Positions 17,440-26,268 of a stretch of DNA of 64,000 bases are shown piece after piece. The notes under the pieces were generated by a model. That model did not search any database, was not told the DNA's origin, and worked only from the letters and a program-made list of their open reading frames with translations. Numbering within the stretch: the first letter of the stretch is position 1; every line of letters starts with the position of its first letter. Source of the stretch: JACKHA01 sp041401985 (lineage in GTDB: Bacteria; Planctomycetota; Phycisphaerae; Phycisphaerales; UBA1924); the NCBI GenBank assembly GCA_041401985.1, contig JAWKTE010000022.1:5532-69531 (forward strand), given 5' to 3'. The translations under genes and the position numbers were made by a program.

Positions 17440-18186
17440 TCAGCAGCCAGCGGCGAACAGGGCGAGGTAATAGAAGAAATCGTCGTTGTTGATCACGCCG
17501 TTGGGCACGCCGTAGCCGGGTTGGCCGGGGATGGCGCCGGTGGTGAGGTCGGCGGCGGGGCTGCCCTGGGCGAAGATGAACAGGTAGTAGAAGAAGTCGT
17601 CGTTGCTCAGGACGCCGTTGGGCACGCCGAAGCCGGGCTGGCCGGCGATGGCGCCGGTGGTGAGGTCGGGCGGGCAGACGCCGGCGGCGATGAAGTGCTG
17701 GGTGTCGTCGAGGTTGATCCAGCCGACGTTCTCGCCCCAGGCGTAGCCGCGGAAGCGCCGGGCGGCTGGGTCCCAGCGGGCCTCCTGGCCGAAGGCGAGG
17801 AGGGTGGGGGCGGTGTTGAAGTTGATCCAGCCGATGTTCTCGCCCCAGGCCAGGCCGGAGAGGAGGTTGTTGGGCTGGATGTTGACGCCGTGGTCGGCGC
17901 CGGTGGTGTTGGCGTAGGCGGTGCCGTTGACGGGTGTGCCGTCGCCCATGTTGATCCAGCCGCAGTTCTCGCTCCAAGCAAAGCCGGCGAGGAAGCGTGG
18001 GGCGGAGACAGAGGGCAGGAGGCGGACGCCCTGGGACGCGGCGTTGGCGTCGCGCCAGTTGGTCCAGCCGATGTTCTCGCCCCAGGCGTGTTTGTGGTTG
18101 GCGTCGATGTCGGAGAGTTGGGCCAGGGCGGGGGTGCTCGCCGCGGCGAGGGCGAGCAGGGGAGTCGCGGCGAGGGTTCGGCGCAT
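17440..18186 (-). CDS. Secreted WGENIGW-repeat protein with Gly-Cys dockerin tail
   Basis: 248 residues. Signal peptide AATPLLALAAASTPALAQ. Four aromatic repeats follow: AWGENIGWTNW, AWSENCGWINMGDG, AWGENIGWINF and AWGENVGWINLDD, spaced about 45-50 residues apart, each beginning G(F/L/Y)AW. Two dockerin-like units end LALFAAGC. The repeat period suggests one blade or strand bundle per copy. I know the WGENxGWI motif only from uncharacterised secreted proteins; no enzymatic role can be inferred. It is the first-transcribed gene of the six. Confidence 0.8.
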   Translation of the reverse strand: MRRTLAATPLLALAAASTPALAQLSDIDANHKHAWGENIGWTNWRDANAASQGVRLLPSVSAPRFLAGFAWSENCGWINMGDGTPVNGTAYANTTGADHGVNIQPNNLLSGLAWGENIGWINFNTAPTLLAFGQEARWDPAARRFRGYAWGENVGWINLDDTQHFIAAGVCPPDLTTGAIAGQPGFGVPNGVLSNDDFFYYLFIFAQGSPAADLTTGAIPGQPGYGVPNGVINNDDFFYYLALFAAGC

Positions 18187-18340
18187 GGTGTCATCCTCTC
18201 AGAACGCGGGCGGAGGTTCAAGGCTGTACCGCGGGACCGGTGCGTGGACCGGCGGGTCCGGCTGCCCTGAAGAAGCGGGGGGGCGGGCGGCCCGCTGACA
18301 GCGAAGCCGGGGAGATGAGGTGGTGTCCGGGCGGGGCGGC

Positions 18341-18400
18341 GATGGGCGGGCTGATGGGTGGGCTGATGGGTGGGCCGATGGGTGGGCCGATGGGCGTGGC
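18341..18400. repeat. 12-bp tandem repeat (GATGGGTGGGCT type), five copies
   Basis: Five 12-bp units of the form GATGGG(C/T)GGGC(T/C), the last degenerate, lie between the start of the WGENIGW gene and the tRNA. No gene is seen in 18187-18439 otherwise. Confidence 0.7.
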
Positions 18401-18439
18401 GAGCGTGGTCTTTGGAGGCGGGGCGTACGATTGCGGCGT

Positions 18440-18511
18440 GCCCGGGTAGCTCAGTTGGATAGAGCAGCTTTCCTAAAGCGCAGGTCGCACGTTCGAATCG
18501 TGTCCCGGGTG
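18440..18511 (+). tRNA. tRNA-Arg (anticodon CCT), anticodon arm shortened
   Basis: The acceptor stem GCCCGGG pairs with CCCGGGT (one G-U pair). The D arm is GCTC-AGTTGGATA-GAGC and the T arm GCACG-TTCGAAT-CGTGT; both are intact. The anticodon loop TTCCTAA (CCT) is closed by only GCT/AGC, and the 3' strand continues AGCGC. The 5' strand therefore lacks two bases relative to a normal 5-bp stem (GCGCT would pair fully). No CCA is encoded. Identity as Arg-CCT is from the loop. The gene may still fold with a short stem, or the shortening may be a mutation or sequencing error. Confidence 0.75.
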
Positions 18512-18613
18512 CTTGATCTGACAGGACTTACGTTCCAACACCCCCGCACCCGCTCGGGGGACATTTGACGCCGTGTCCCCCGGCACGCCTCGGTCGCAGT
18601 CGGCAAGCAGCCC

Positions 18614-19615
18614 TCACGACGCCAGAGCCCACAAGGCCATGCAGGCGCGTGTCGGGAGGTAGTAGCAGACAATGAACCCGAGGCCGAGGAGATAGCAGAA
18701 TGCGCTGATCCATCGCAGAATCGGGCGAGAGTACGACGCAGCCCGATACTCCACCATCGACTGGCCCAGTTCGCGCACCCACTTGTTCTCCGAGTATTCC
18801 TGCACGATGTCCGGGCACGCGAACCGGTAGATGCCCGCCCCGAGGGCGACGAGTATCAACGCGACTCCGAGCATCGCCAGATTCATCGAGTGCCCGACCG
18901 GCCCGACGAAGCCCGCAACGGGCTCGACCCATCGACGCAGGAACTCGGACTCCAGCCCCTGTTCCAGGAGCCGTCGCGACGTCGCAACCATTACGCCCCA
19001 CACAAGGATGAACGCCAGCGCGGAGTTCGACACGCCGAAGAGCGGAAGGGAGCCCAGCGCGCGAATGCGGGCCCACGGAATCCACCGGTCGATTTGGCCC
19101 GCGACGCCGTCGCCGGCGTGAAACAGCGCGAGATCGGCGTCGCGGGCTTCGCGCGTCAAGGCCTTGGCGTCGCCAAAGAGACCCCGTCCGCGCAAGCGGG
19201 CGTGCGCAACTGACTGCGTCCAGAAGTTTACCCCTTCGAAGCGCGACCCTCGAAGATCGACGTGCGTCAGCGACACGAAGCCCAGATTGAGTCCCCTGAG
19301 GTCGCACCGAAAGAGCTGGGAGCCGGGCACCACGATTGGATGGCTGGTTGTCAAGCAGCACCTGACCAGACGCACGCGAGGGAGATCCAGAGTCCGAACA
19401 CCACCGTACGGGTTGACGAGTGGCTCCGGGACTTTCAAGTCCGGATCGTCGCGCGGGACGTCGTATGCGGCCTTTGCGAGCGCGCCCAAGTCGAGCGTCG
19501 CACCGATGAGCACGAACTGCTTGCCGCGTTTGCCATCGCTGGCCAGCCAGCGCATGTGGTCGAGCAACGACGCCTTCAACTCGGCGTCATCCGGTTGGCG
19601 ATGCTCCTGCGGCAT
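18614..19615 (-). CDS. Pentapeptide-repeat-like membrane protein
   Basis: 333 residues. The N-terminal soluble half carries short beta-solenoid-like repeats (FRCDLRGLNLGFVSLTHVDL, RGSRFEGVNF), followed by an interdomain helix (AKALTREARDADLALF). The C-terminal half has about four membrane helices (about 190-210, 238-258 and two near 300-330). This resembles pentapeptide-repeat proteins with a membrane anchor. The function is unknown. It is downstream of trpS on the same strand with a 42-bp gap. Confidence 0.65.
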   Translation of the reverse strand: MPQEHRQPDDAELKASLLDHMRWLASDGKRGKQFVLIGATLDLGALAKAAYDVPRDDPDLKVPEPLVNPYGGVRTLDLPRVRLVRCCLTTSHPIVVPGSQLFRCDLRGLNLGFVSLTHVDLRGSRFEGVNFWTQSVAHARLRGRGLFGDAKALTREARDADLALFHAGDGVAGQIDRWIPWARIRALGSLPLFGVSNSALAFILVWGVMVATSRRLLEQGLESEFLRRWVEPVAGFVGPVGHSMNLAMLGVALILVALGAGIYRFACPDIVQEYSENKWVRELGQSMVEYRAASYSRPILRWISAFCYLLGLGFIVCYYLPTRACMALWALAS

Positions 19616-19657
19616 CGATCCAACGTACCCGCCCCGCTGCCTCGCAGCGTATCGGCC

Positions 19658-20770
19658 TCAGAACCCCAACCGGCGCTTCCCGAACCCCAGCCCCATCTTC
19701 TGCTTGGCCAGGTACAGCGTCTCCTCGGCGATCTCGTTGGCGCGTCGGGTGCCGTCGCGGATGATCTCGGTCAGGCGGGCCTCGCCGTCGGGGGTTTCGT
19801 ATTCGGCGCGGCGGGCCCGGATGGGTTCGAGCATCGCGTTGATCGCGTCGGCGACCTCGGCCTTGATGTGCCCGTCGCCGATGTTGTCGCCGCGGCTGTA
19901 GCGGTCCTCGAGTTCGGCGACGCGGGCCTGGTCGCGGATGAAACAGCGGACGTACTGGAACAGGGCGTTGGAGGTGTCGCCCGGCTCGGTGAGGCTCTGG
20001 CGTCCGGTGAAGATCTGCCCGACCTTTTTCTTGACCTCCTTGGGCGAGTCGGAGAGGAAGATGGCGTTGCCGAGCGACTTGCTCATCTTCTGCTTGCCGT
20101 CGGTGCCGACGAGGCGTCCGACGCGCCCGACCAGGGCCTTGGGGATGGGCCAGATGGCCCCGGCGGCGGGGTAATCGTCGTCCTCGGTGTGGGGGTCGAC
20201 GCCGGCGTAGACCTGGTTGAAGCGACGCGCGACCTCGCGGCACATCTCGATGTGGGCGACCTGGTCCTCGCCGACGGGCACGAGTTCGGGGCGGAAGGCC
20301 AGGATGTCGGCGCACTGGCCGACGGCGTAGAGCGGGAAGCCGAAGGGGTACTGGTCGCCCAGGTTCTTCGACTCGATCTCGGTCTTGAGCGTGGGGTTCC
20401 GCAGCACGCGGTTGAACGGGATGAGCATCGAGAAGAACCACGAGAGCTCGGCGATGGCCGGGACTTCCGTCTGCAGGACGAAGGTCGAGCGCTGGGGGTC
20501 CATGCCGACGGCCAGCCAGTCGCGGAGGATCTCGAAGGTGCTCTCGCGGATCTCGCCCGGCTTCTCGGCCCGGGTCGTGAAGGCGTGCATGTTGGCGATG
20601 AGGAAGTAGCACTCGTACTGGTCCTGCAGGCGCAGGCGGTTCTCGAGCGAGCCGACGAAGTGGCCCAGGTGCATGCGTCCTGTGGGAGTGTCGCCGGTGA
20701 GGATGCGGGGGCGGGCGGAGCCGGTGGGCGATCCGGGCGTCGTGCTGGGGCTGGAGTCTGGGGCGGGCAT
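19658..20770 (-). CDS. trpS: Tryptophan-tRNA ligase
   Basis: 370 residues, class I aminoacyl-tRNA synthetase. The HIGH-like motif is in TPTGRMHLGHFVGSL (about 29-43), the KMSKS motif in KQKMSKSLGN (about 228), and the Trp-site segment in NPTLKTEIESKNLGDQYPFG. The first 20 residues are a Ser/Pro-rich leader before RILTGDTPTG. It charges tRNA-Trp with tryptophan. Length and motif order are normal for the family. Confidence 0.95.
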   Translation of the reverse strand: MPAPDSSPSTTPGSPTGSARPRILTGDTPTGRMHLGHFVGSLENRLRLQDQYECYFLIANMHAFTTRAEKPGEIRESTFEILRDWLAVGMDPQRSTFVLQTEVPAIAELSWFFSMLIPFNRVLRNPTLKTEIESKNLGDQYPFGFPLYAVGQCADILAFRPELVPVGEDQVAHIEMCREVARRFNQVYAGVDPHTEDDDYPAAGAIWPIPKALVGRVGRLVGTDGKQKMSKSLGNAIFLSDSPKEVKKKVGQIFTGRQSLTEPGDTSNALFQYVRCFIRDQARVAELEDRYSRGDNIGDGHIKAEVADAINAMLEPIRARRAEYETPDGEARLTEIIRDGTRRANEIAEETLYLAKQKMGLGFGKRRLGF

Positions 20771-21246
20771 GGGGCGAACTCTAGCGAGCGGTGGGGAGGG
20801 CGGGCGCGTGGCGAAGCAGCGAGTGGGCGGGTCGGCGGCGTTGGCGACAGGGCGGGGGATCAGGCGACCGACGTGCGGGGGTCCCGTCTTTCAAGAGATA
20901 GAAGAGAGATCCAATAGTCGTCGGAGTGGGGGGTGTTGGCATGTTGGGGATTTGGGGATGGCGGGGCGCAAGCGGTCTGGTTGAGGCGGGGTTGCGCGCC
21001 CGCGGCTGGTGGGGCGCGGCGTGTCGGCGGGACGCGTCCGGCGCGCGGGGGCGCGCTGCGTGTGGCGTCGGTGAGCCGGGGCGGGACCAACCGACACGGG
21101 CCGCGCTGTCGGCACCGGCCTGATCCGCGAGCGCGATCGACGCGGAGCGACAGGCTGTGCACGTCGGCGTGATGCCGAGGACGGGCTCAGCGTTTCTCGC
21201 ACCGACATCCCCATGTGGACAAACGCTGTGGATCGTGTCGCCGGCG
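20771..21246. other. Gap without recognised gene (476 bp)
   Basis: Between the upstream end of trpS and the stop of the monooxygenase gene. Several short GC-rich frames exist on both strands but none has a plausible protein composition. It must contain the trpS promoter, which I cannot pinpoint. Confidence 0.4.
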
Positions 21247-22560
21247 TCACGCGTTGCCCGCGTCCGGCACCGGCATCGACCGCAGCACACCGGTCTTGAC
21301 CCCCGCCAGGCTCAGCAGCATCTGGCGACGGACGAACGGTGCGCGGCACAGCGGGCCCATCAGCAGATCGCGCGGCCAGGCCAGCGGCGCAAGCCCCGAT
21401 TGGAACCAGGGCGTCATCCAGCGCGACGCCCGCTGGTAGAACCGCACCTGCCCCCGGCGCGTCTTGCCCAGTTTCCTCTGGATCGCCGCCATCGCCACCG
21501 GCACCTGGGCAACGCGGAGCGCGGCCTCCAGCGAGCGGGCCAGGGCCCAGGCGTCGAGCAGGGCGAGGTTGGCGCCCTGGCCGAGCTGCGGGCTCATGGC
21601 GTGGGCCGCGTCGCCCAGCAGCACGATGCCCGGGCGGGGGCTGAGCGGGGCGTCGACGTCCATGTAGGTGGCGGGGATGAGCGAGGCGGGGCTGTCGATC
21701 TGGACCACGAGCGGGGCGAGTTCCGGGGCGAGGGCGAGCACGTCGCGCCGCCACGCGCCGATGTCGGCGGCGCGGATCGAGTCGATCTGGCTCGCCGGGG
21801 CGGACCAGAAGACGCTGACGGTGCGGGCCCCGCCCGGGGCCGCGAGCCCGGTTGGGAGCCAGCCGACCATTGAGGTCGTCGAGCGGTACACCTGGCGGAG
21901 TGCGCCCTCGAACGCGCCGCCGTTGTCCTCGGCGACGAACCACACCGCGCCCCAGGGATAGGGCTTGGCACGGCAGCCCGGGCACAGCCGCGCGCGGAGG
22001 GCCGACCTCGAGCCGTCGGCGACGATGACGAGGTCGAACCGCTCGCCGAGTCGCTGTGGCGCATCGTCCGTCCCTTCGGCGAGGTTCGCCGCCAGCAGCC
22101 GCCAGTAGTGGTTGTCGGTCGCGTCGCGCTCGATGTCGGAAATTCGCGTGCCGGGCACGATCACCGCTCCGGCCTGTTCGGCCCGCTCGCGCAGCATCGT
22201 GAAGAGCGCCCCGCGGTGCACGCCGAAGCCGTGGGGCACAGCCCGAGCGCCCCCCGCCCCGCCCCGATCACGCCAGCGCGCCAGGTCGGCGTACGCAAGG
22301 TCCATGATCGTTCGGCCGCGGTGGTTCCGTCCCTCTAGCCGGTGCACCGGGGCCGCCAGCGACCGGAGCGTTTCGTCGAGCCCCAGGCGTCCGAGCACGT
22401 ACTGCCCCGTCGGCTGGAGCAGTAGCCCGGCCCCGAGCGGCCCCGGCGTCGGCGACTGCTCGAACACCCGGACCCGGTGCCCCTGCGACGCGAGCAGACC
22501 CGCCGCCGCGAGCCCGCCGATGCCGGCGCCGACCACCGCGATGTCGAGCGTCGGGTCCAT
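21247..22560 (-). CDS. FAD-dependent aromatic-ring hydroxylase (UbiH/PHBH type)
   Basis: 437 residues. The Rossmann motif GAGIGGLAAAGLLASQGHRV is at about 10-29, a DG motif in LVIVADGSRSALR, and the GD motif GIVLLGDAAHAMSPQLGQGANLAL near 300. These three FAD/NADH signatures define the class A flavin monooxygenase family. The substrate is unknown. The gene lies 57 bp downstream of a COQ4 homologue on the same strand, so a role in quinone or related aromatic metabolism is a reasonable inference. The start ATG at 22560 puts the Rossmann motif at the N-terminus as usual. Confidence 0.85.
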   Translation of the reverse strand: MDPTLDIAVVGAGIGGLAAAGLLASQGHRVRVFEQSPTPGPLGAGLLLQPTGQYVLGRLGLDETLRSLAAPVHRLEGRNHRGRTIMDLAYADLARWRDRGGAGGARAVPHGFGVHRGALFTMLRERAEQAGAVIVPGTRISDIERDATDNHYWRLLAANLAEGTDDAPQRLGERFDLVIVADGSRSALRARLCPGCRAKPYPWGAVWFVAEDNGGAFEGALRQVYRSTTSMVGWLPTGLAAPGGARTVSVFWSAPASQIDSIRAADIGAWRRDVLALAPELAPLVVQIDSPASLIPATYMDVDAPLSPRPGIVLLGDAAHAMSPQLGQGANLALLDAWALARSLEAALRVAQVPVAMAAIQRKLGKTRRGQVRFYQRASRWMTPWFQSGLAPLAWPRDLLMGPLCRAPFVRRQMLLSLAGVKTGVLRSMPVPDAGNA

Positions 22561-22617
22561 GGCGAGCGAGGGTACGGGCGGGCGTGCATCGTGTGGACAA
22601 GTGGACAATCGGAGGAT

Positions 22618-23406
22618 TCACGCCGGCACGTTGCTCCGCTTGGGCTCGATCAGGTTCGCGGAAAGGCCGTTCGGGCCGCCGCCTGTCGCGCCCCCGACCC
22701 CGCCTCTGACCTCGGCCGCAGGATGGATGCCCGTCGGATCGTCCCGCCCCGCGTGGCGTGCCCCGTCGGCCGGGATGTTCAGGCGCTCCCGAACCGCCAC
22801 GAGCGGCTCGTCCCACGCCTGCTCCCAACGCTCGGCCAAAAGCGGGCCGGCCCGCAGGCCCATCGCGTACCCTTCCGCGACGGCCGCCATCAGCGCGGCC
22901 TGCTGTTCTGGATGCCCGACCGCGTACCGCAGAATCGCGGTCGCCACCACCACACCGGCCATCGGGCGATTCAACTGGGCCATCTCGAACGCCTTCTGGC
23001 CCGTCTCGCCCACGAAGGTCGGGGCGAACCCCAGCACCGCGTGCCACACATCGTGGCACTCCCGCACCCTGGCCAGCACGTAGGTCAGGTCGTCGCGGAC
23101 CGCGACGGCCTCGTAGTACCCAGCGACCAAGCCGTGGTCTTCGACGTGGCTCGCGACCGCCCGCCCTAGCGTGCCCTGGTCAAGAGTTCGCAGGCGGTCA
23201 AGCGGCACCGGCTCGGCTCGGAGGTACCGCTCGCGGATCATCGCTGCGATCGCCGGATGCTCGCGCAGGCGTCGCAGCATCCACGCCGAGGCCCGTCCAT
23301 CGGCGAGGGCGTCCTCGACGCGGTAGATCGCGGGGATCGCGCTGGCGTTGTCCATCAGGCCAGCGGCGCCGAGCAGTTCGCGATAGAACGCCGGGGTTCG
23401 GTCCAA
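22618..23406 (-). CDS. COQ4-family protein
   Basis: 262 residues. The zinc-type motif HDVWHAVLGF, preceded by VRECHDVWH, is the COQ4 signature (HDxxH), with surrounding helices such as GETGQKAFEMAQLNRPMAG and EGYAMGLRAGPLLAERWEQ. Eukaryotic COQ4 acts in coenzyme Q synthesis; bacterial homologues occur in ubiquinone makers. The last 50 residues are a Gly/Pro-rich tail without family match. It is the upstream gene of a two-gene minus-strand unit with the flavin hydroxylase and is divergent from lepA. Confidence 0.8.
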   Translation of the reverse strand: MDRTPAFYRELLGAAGLMDNASAIPAIYRVEDALADGRASAWMLRRLREHPAIAAMIRERYLRAEPVPLDRLRTLDQGTLGRAVASHVEDHGLVAGYYEAVAVRDDLTYVLARVRECHDVWHAVLGFAPTFVGETGQKAFEMAQLNRPMAGVVVATAILRYAVGHPEQQAALMAAVAEGYAMGLRAGPLLAERWEQAWDEPLVAVRERLNIPADGARHAGRDDPTGIHPAAEVRGGVGGATGGGPNGLSANLIEPKRSNVPA

Positions 23407-23703
23407 TTCGAGGTCTCCGCCGGAGCCGTCCGACCGCGATCGGACGCCAGCCTAACGCGCCGCGTCCAATCCGGCGGGCGCGCCGTCGGGCGTCTCGTGG
23501 CGCGGCACGCCGCTCCCCCACCAACCCACGATCCGCCGCGGTCCCGGGCGTACGATTCGCCTCCTGGAAGGCCAGCACGCGCGGGCGGACGCCCCGGCGT
23601 CACGCCACCGGCCCGAGGGGGGAATTCCACCCCACTCGGCGGCGCGGCCCACGCGCCCCGGCCCCTCAGGACCCGCCCCGCCAGTCGCCGAGCACACCAG
23701 ACC

Positions 23704-25635
23704 ATGCCCTTCCCACGCTCCAACATCCGCAACTTCTCGATCATCGCCCACATCGACCACGGCAAGAGCACGCTTGCGGACCGCCTGCTCCAGGCCACCA
23801 ACGCCGTGTCTGCGCGTGAGGCCAAGGAGCAGCTGCTCGACTCGATGGACCTCGAACGCGAGCGCGGCATCACGATCAAGGCCTCGGCCGTGACGGTGAT
23901 GCACCACCACACGCCCGGCGAGAAGTCCGACGAACTCGAGAGCGACGCCGCGGCACGCAACGGCAGCCCCGACAGCGTCGGTTCCGGGGGCGAGGGGATC
24001 AAGACCCACGGCTCCGAACTCTACATGCTCAACTTCATCGACACACCGGGGCACGTCGACTTCACCTACGAGGTCAGCCGCGCCCTGAAGGCCTGCGAGG
24101 GCGCGCTGCTCATCGTCGATTCCACCCAGGGCGTGCAGGCCCAGACCATCGTCAACGCCTATCTCGCGATCAACGAGGACCTGGCGATCATCCCGGTCAT
24201 CAACAAGATCGACCTGCCGGCCGCCCGCCCGGACGAGGTCGCCGAGGAACTCGAGGCCGCCCTGGGCTTTGATCCGTTCGATTGCCTGACCGTCTCGGCC
24301 AAGACGGGCCAGGGCATCCCGGAACTGTTGGCGGCGATCATCGAGCGACTGCCCCCGCCGCGCGAGACCAAGATCAAGCAGACCCGGGCCCTGATCTTCG
24401 ACGCGGTCTACGACGACTACCGCGGCGTCATCGTGTACGTCCGCGTGTTCGACGGCGTGCTGCGTCACGGCGACAAGATCCGCATGATGGGCCTCGGGCG
24501 CACGCACATTGTCACCGAACTGGGCAAGTACACGCCCAAGCCTGTCAAGGTCGATTCGCTGCACGAGGGCGAGACCGGCTACCTCGTCGCCACCATGAAG
24601 ACCCTGGGCGACGTGCGCGTCGGCGACACCATCACGCTGGAGAACAGCCCCGCGGCCGAGCCGCTCTCGGGGTATCAGCCGCCGCGACAGATGGTCTACT
24701 GCGACTTCTACCCCGCGACCACGGGCGAGTCGAAGGGCCCGAACTTCGAGGAGATGCGCGAGGCGGTCGAGAAACTCGCGCTGAACGACTCGTCGTTCAC
24801 GTTCCAGGCGGTGCACTCGACGGCCCTTGGCTTCGGCTTCCGCTGCGGGTTCCTGGGCCTCTTGCACATGGACATCATCCAGGAGCGCCTCGAGCGCGAG
24901 TTCGATCTCGAACTCGTCCAGACCGCCCCGACCGTGTCGTACAAGGTCGTGGTCAAGGGCAAGGGCGGGCAACTGGAGGAACTCGAGGTCCACAACCCGG
25001 CCGACCTGCCCGACATGGGCACGATCGAGTCGATCCGCGAGCCGATCTGCCGCGTCGACATCATGGTGCCCAACGAGTTTGTGGGCGACGTGATGAAACT
25101 CTGCCTGGACCGGCGCGGGCTCTACAAGACCCAGACCGTGATCGGCGAGAACCGGCAACTGGTTACCTTTGAGGTGCCGCTGGCCGAGATCATCTACGAC
25201 TTCTACGACAAGTTGAAGGGCATGACCAGCGGCTACGGCACGATGGACTACGAGATCACCGAGTACCGCGAGGACAACCTCGTCCGCGTGGACATCCTGA
25301 TCAACAACGAGCCGGTCGAGGCCCTGAGCCTGCTGTGCCACCGCGACCGGGCCGCGTTCCGCGGGCGGATCCTGCTCAAGAAACTGCTCAAGCAGATCGA
25401 CCGGCACCAGTTCGAGATCCCGCTGCAGGCGGCGATCGGCGGCAAGATCATCGCCCGCGAGACAATCCGCGCCTTCCGCAAGGACGTGACGGCCAAGTGC
25501 TACGGCGGCGACGTGAGCCGCAAGCGGAAACTGCTGGAGAAGCAGAAGGAAGGCAAGAAGAAGATGAAGTCGATCGGGAGCGTAGACATCCCGCAGGAGG
25601 CGTTCATGGCGGTTTTGGATACGGATGAGGATTGA
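23704..25635 (+). CDS. lepA: Elongation factor 4 (LepA)
   Basis: 643 residues; typical LepA is about 600. G1 AHIDHGKST (15-23), G3 DTPGH (113-117), G4 NKID, then domain II, the LepA-specific C-terminus (GTMDYEITEYREDNLVRVDI) and the basic end DVSRKRKLLEKQKEGKKKMK. It is a ribosome-associated GTPase that acts on stalled elongation complexes. An insertion of about 37 residues (67-103: TPGEKSDELESDAAARNG, then SGGEGIKTHG) lies in the switch I region before YMLNFIDTPGH. The ATG at 23704 was chosen because the typical LepA N-terminus (NIRNFSIIAHIDHGK) starts there. Confidence 0.95.
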   Translation: MPFPRSNIRNFSIIAHIDHGKSTLADRLLQATNAVSAREAKEQLLDSMDLERERGITIKASAVTVMHHHTPGEKSDELESDAAARNGSPDSVGSGGEGIKTHGSELYMLNFIDTPGHVDFTYEVSRALKACEGALLIVDSTQGVQAQTIVNAYLAINEDLAIIPVINKIDLPAARPDEVAEELEAALGFDPFDCLTVSAKTGQGIPELLAAIIERLPPPRETKIKQTRALIFDAVYDDYRGVIVYVRVFDGVLRHGDKIRMMGLGRTHIVTELGKYTPKPVKVDSLHEGETGYLVATMKTLGDVRVGDTITLENSPAAEPLSGYQPPRQMVYCDFYPATTGESKGPNFEEMREAVEKLALNDSSFTFQAVHSTALGFGFRCGFLGLLHMDIIQERLEREFDLELVQTAPTVSYKVVVKGKGGQLEELEVHNPADLPDMGTIESIREPICRVDIMVPNEFVGDVMKLCLDRRGLYKTQTVIGENRQLVTFEVPLAEIIYDFYDKLKGMTSGYGTMDYEITEYREDNLVRVDILINNEPVEALSLLCHRDRAAFRGRILLKKLLKQIDRHQFEIPLQAAIGGKIIARETIRAFRKDVTAKCYGGDVSRKRKLLEKQKEGKKKMKSIGSVDIPQEAFMAVLDTDED

Positions 25636-25662
25636 GTCGAGGTCCGCCGCCCGAGACAGCCG

Positions 25663-26268
25663 ATGGCGCCCGAAACCGCAGCCGCGAATCCAACCCTCGT
25701 CATCCTCGCCGGCCCCAACGGCGCGGGCAAAACCACGCTCGCCCCGTTCCTGCTGCGCGACGCCGCCGGCGTGCGCGAGTACGTCAACGCCGACGAGATC
25801 GCCAAGGGCCTGGGCGGGTTCTCAACAGAGACGACGGCGTTTGCGGCGGGCCGCCTGATGCTCGCCCGGATGCGCGAACTGGCCGCGGCCCGCCAGACGT
25901 TCGCGTTCGAGACGACGCTGGCGACGAGGTCGTACGCAAGGTGGCTCAGTGACCGGAAGCGTGAGGGCTATGTTGTTGGGCTCGTGTTCCTGTCGCTGCC
26001 GTCGCCGGACATGGCCGTCGAGCGGGTGCGCCGGCGTGTCGGCGAGGGCGGGCACGATGTGCCCGAGGCGATCATCCGGCGGCGTTTCGTGCGCGGGCTG
26101 GTGAACCTGATGAACGAGTATGTGGCCCTGGCGGACAAGTGGTGGATCTATGATGGATTGGACCGCGTGCCCCGCCTCGTGGCCCGCCGACTACCGGACG
26201 AGAACGCTTCGATCATCGACACCGAGTACTGGGGCATGCTGAAAGGGCTCGTCACGCATGGGCGGTAG
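25663..26268 (+). CDS. Zeta-toxin-like P-loop kinase
   Basis: 201 residues. P-loop GPNGAGKTT at about 17-25, NADEIAKGL (catalytic Asp region), FAFETTLATRSYARWL, and the lid with RVRRRVGEGGHDVPEAIIRRRF. These are the motifs of zeta-toxin-type kinases, which phosphorylate UDP-N-acetylglucosamine or related nucleotide sugars. A cytosolic protein. It overlaps the next gene by 11 bp, so the two are co-translated. Whether it acts as a toxin or a housekeeping kinase is unknown. The gap to lepA is 27 bp. Confidence 0.8.
   Translation: MAPETAAANPTLVILAGPNGAGKTTLAPFLLRDAAGVREYVNADEIAKGLGGFSTETTAFAAGRLMLARMRELAAARQTFAFETTLATRSYARWLSDRKREGYVVGLVFLSLPSPDMAVERVRRRVGEGGHDVPEAIIRRRFVRGLVNLMNEYVALADKWWIYDGLDRVPRLVARRLPDENASIIDTEYWGMLKGLVTHGR

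Noticed and set aside
20771..21246. Small frames between trpS and the monooxygenase gene
   Set aside because: No start with ribosome binding site, composition typical of GC-rich noise, and no continuation in family-like sequence.
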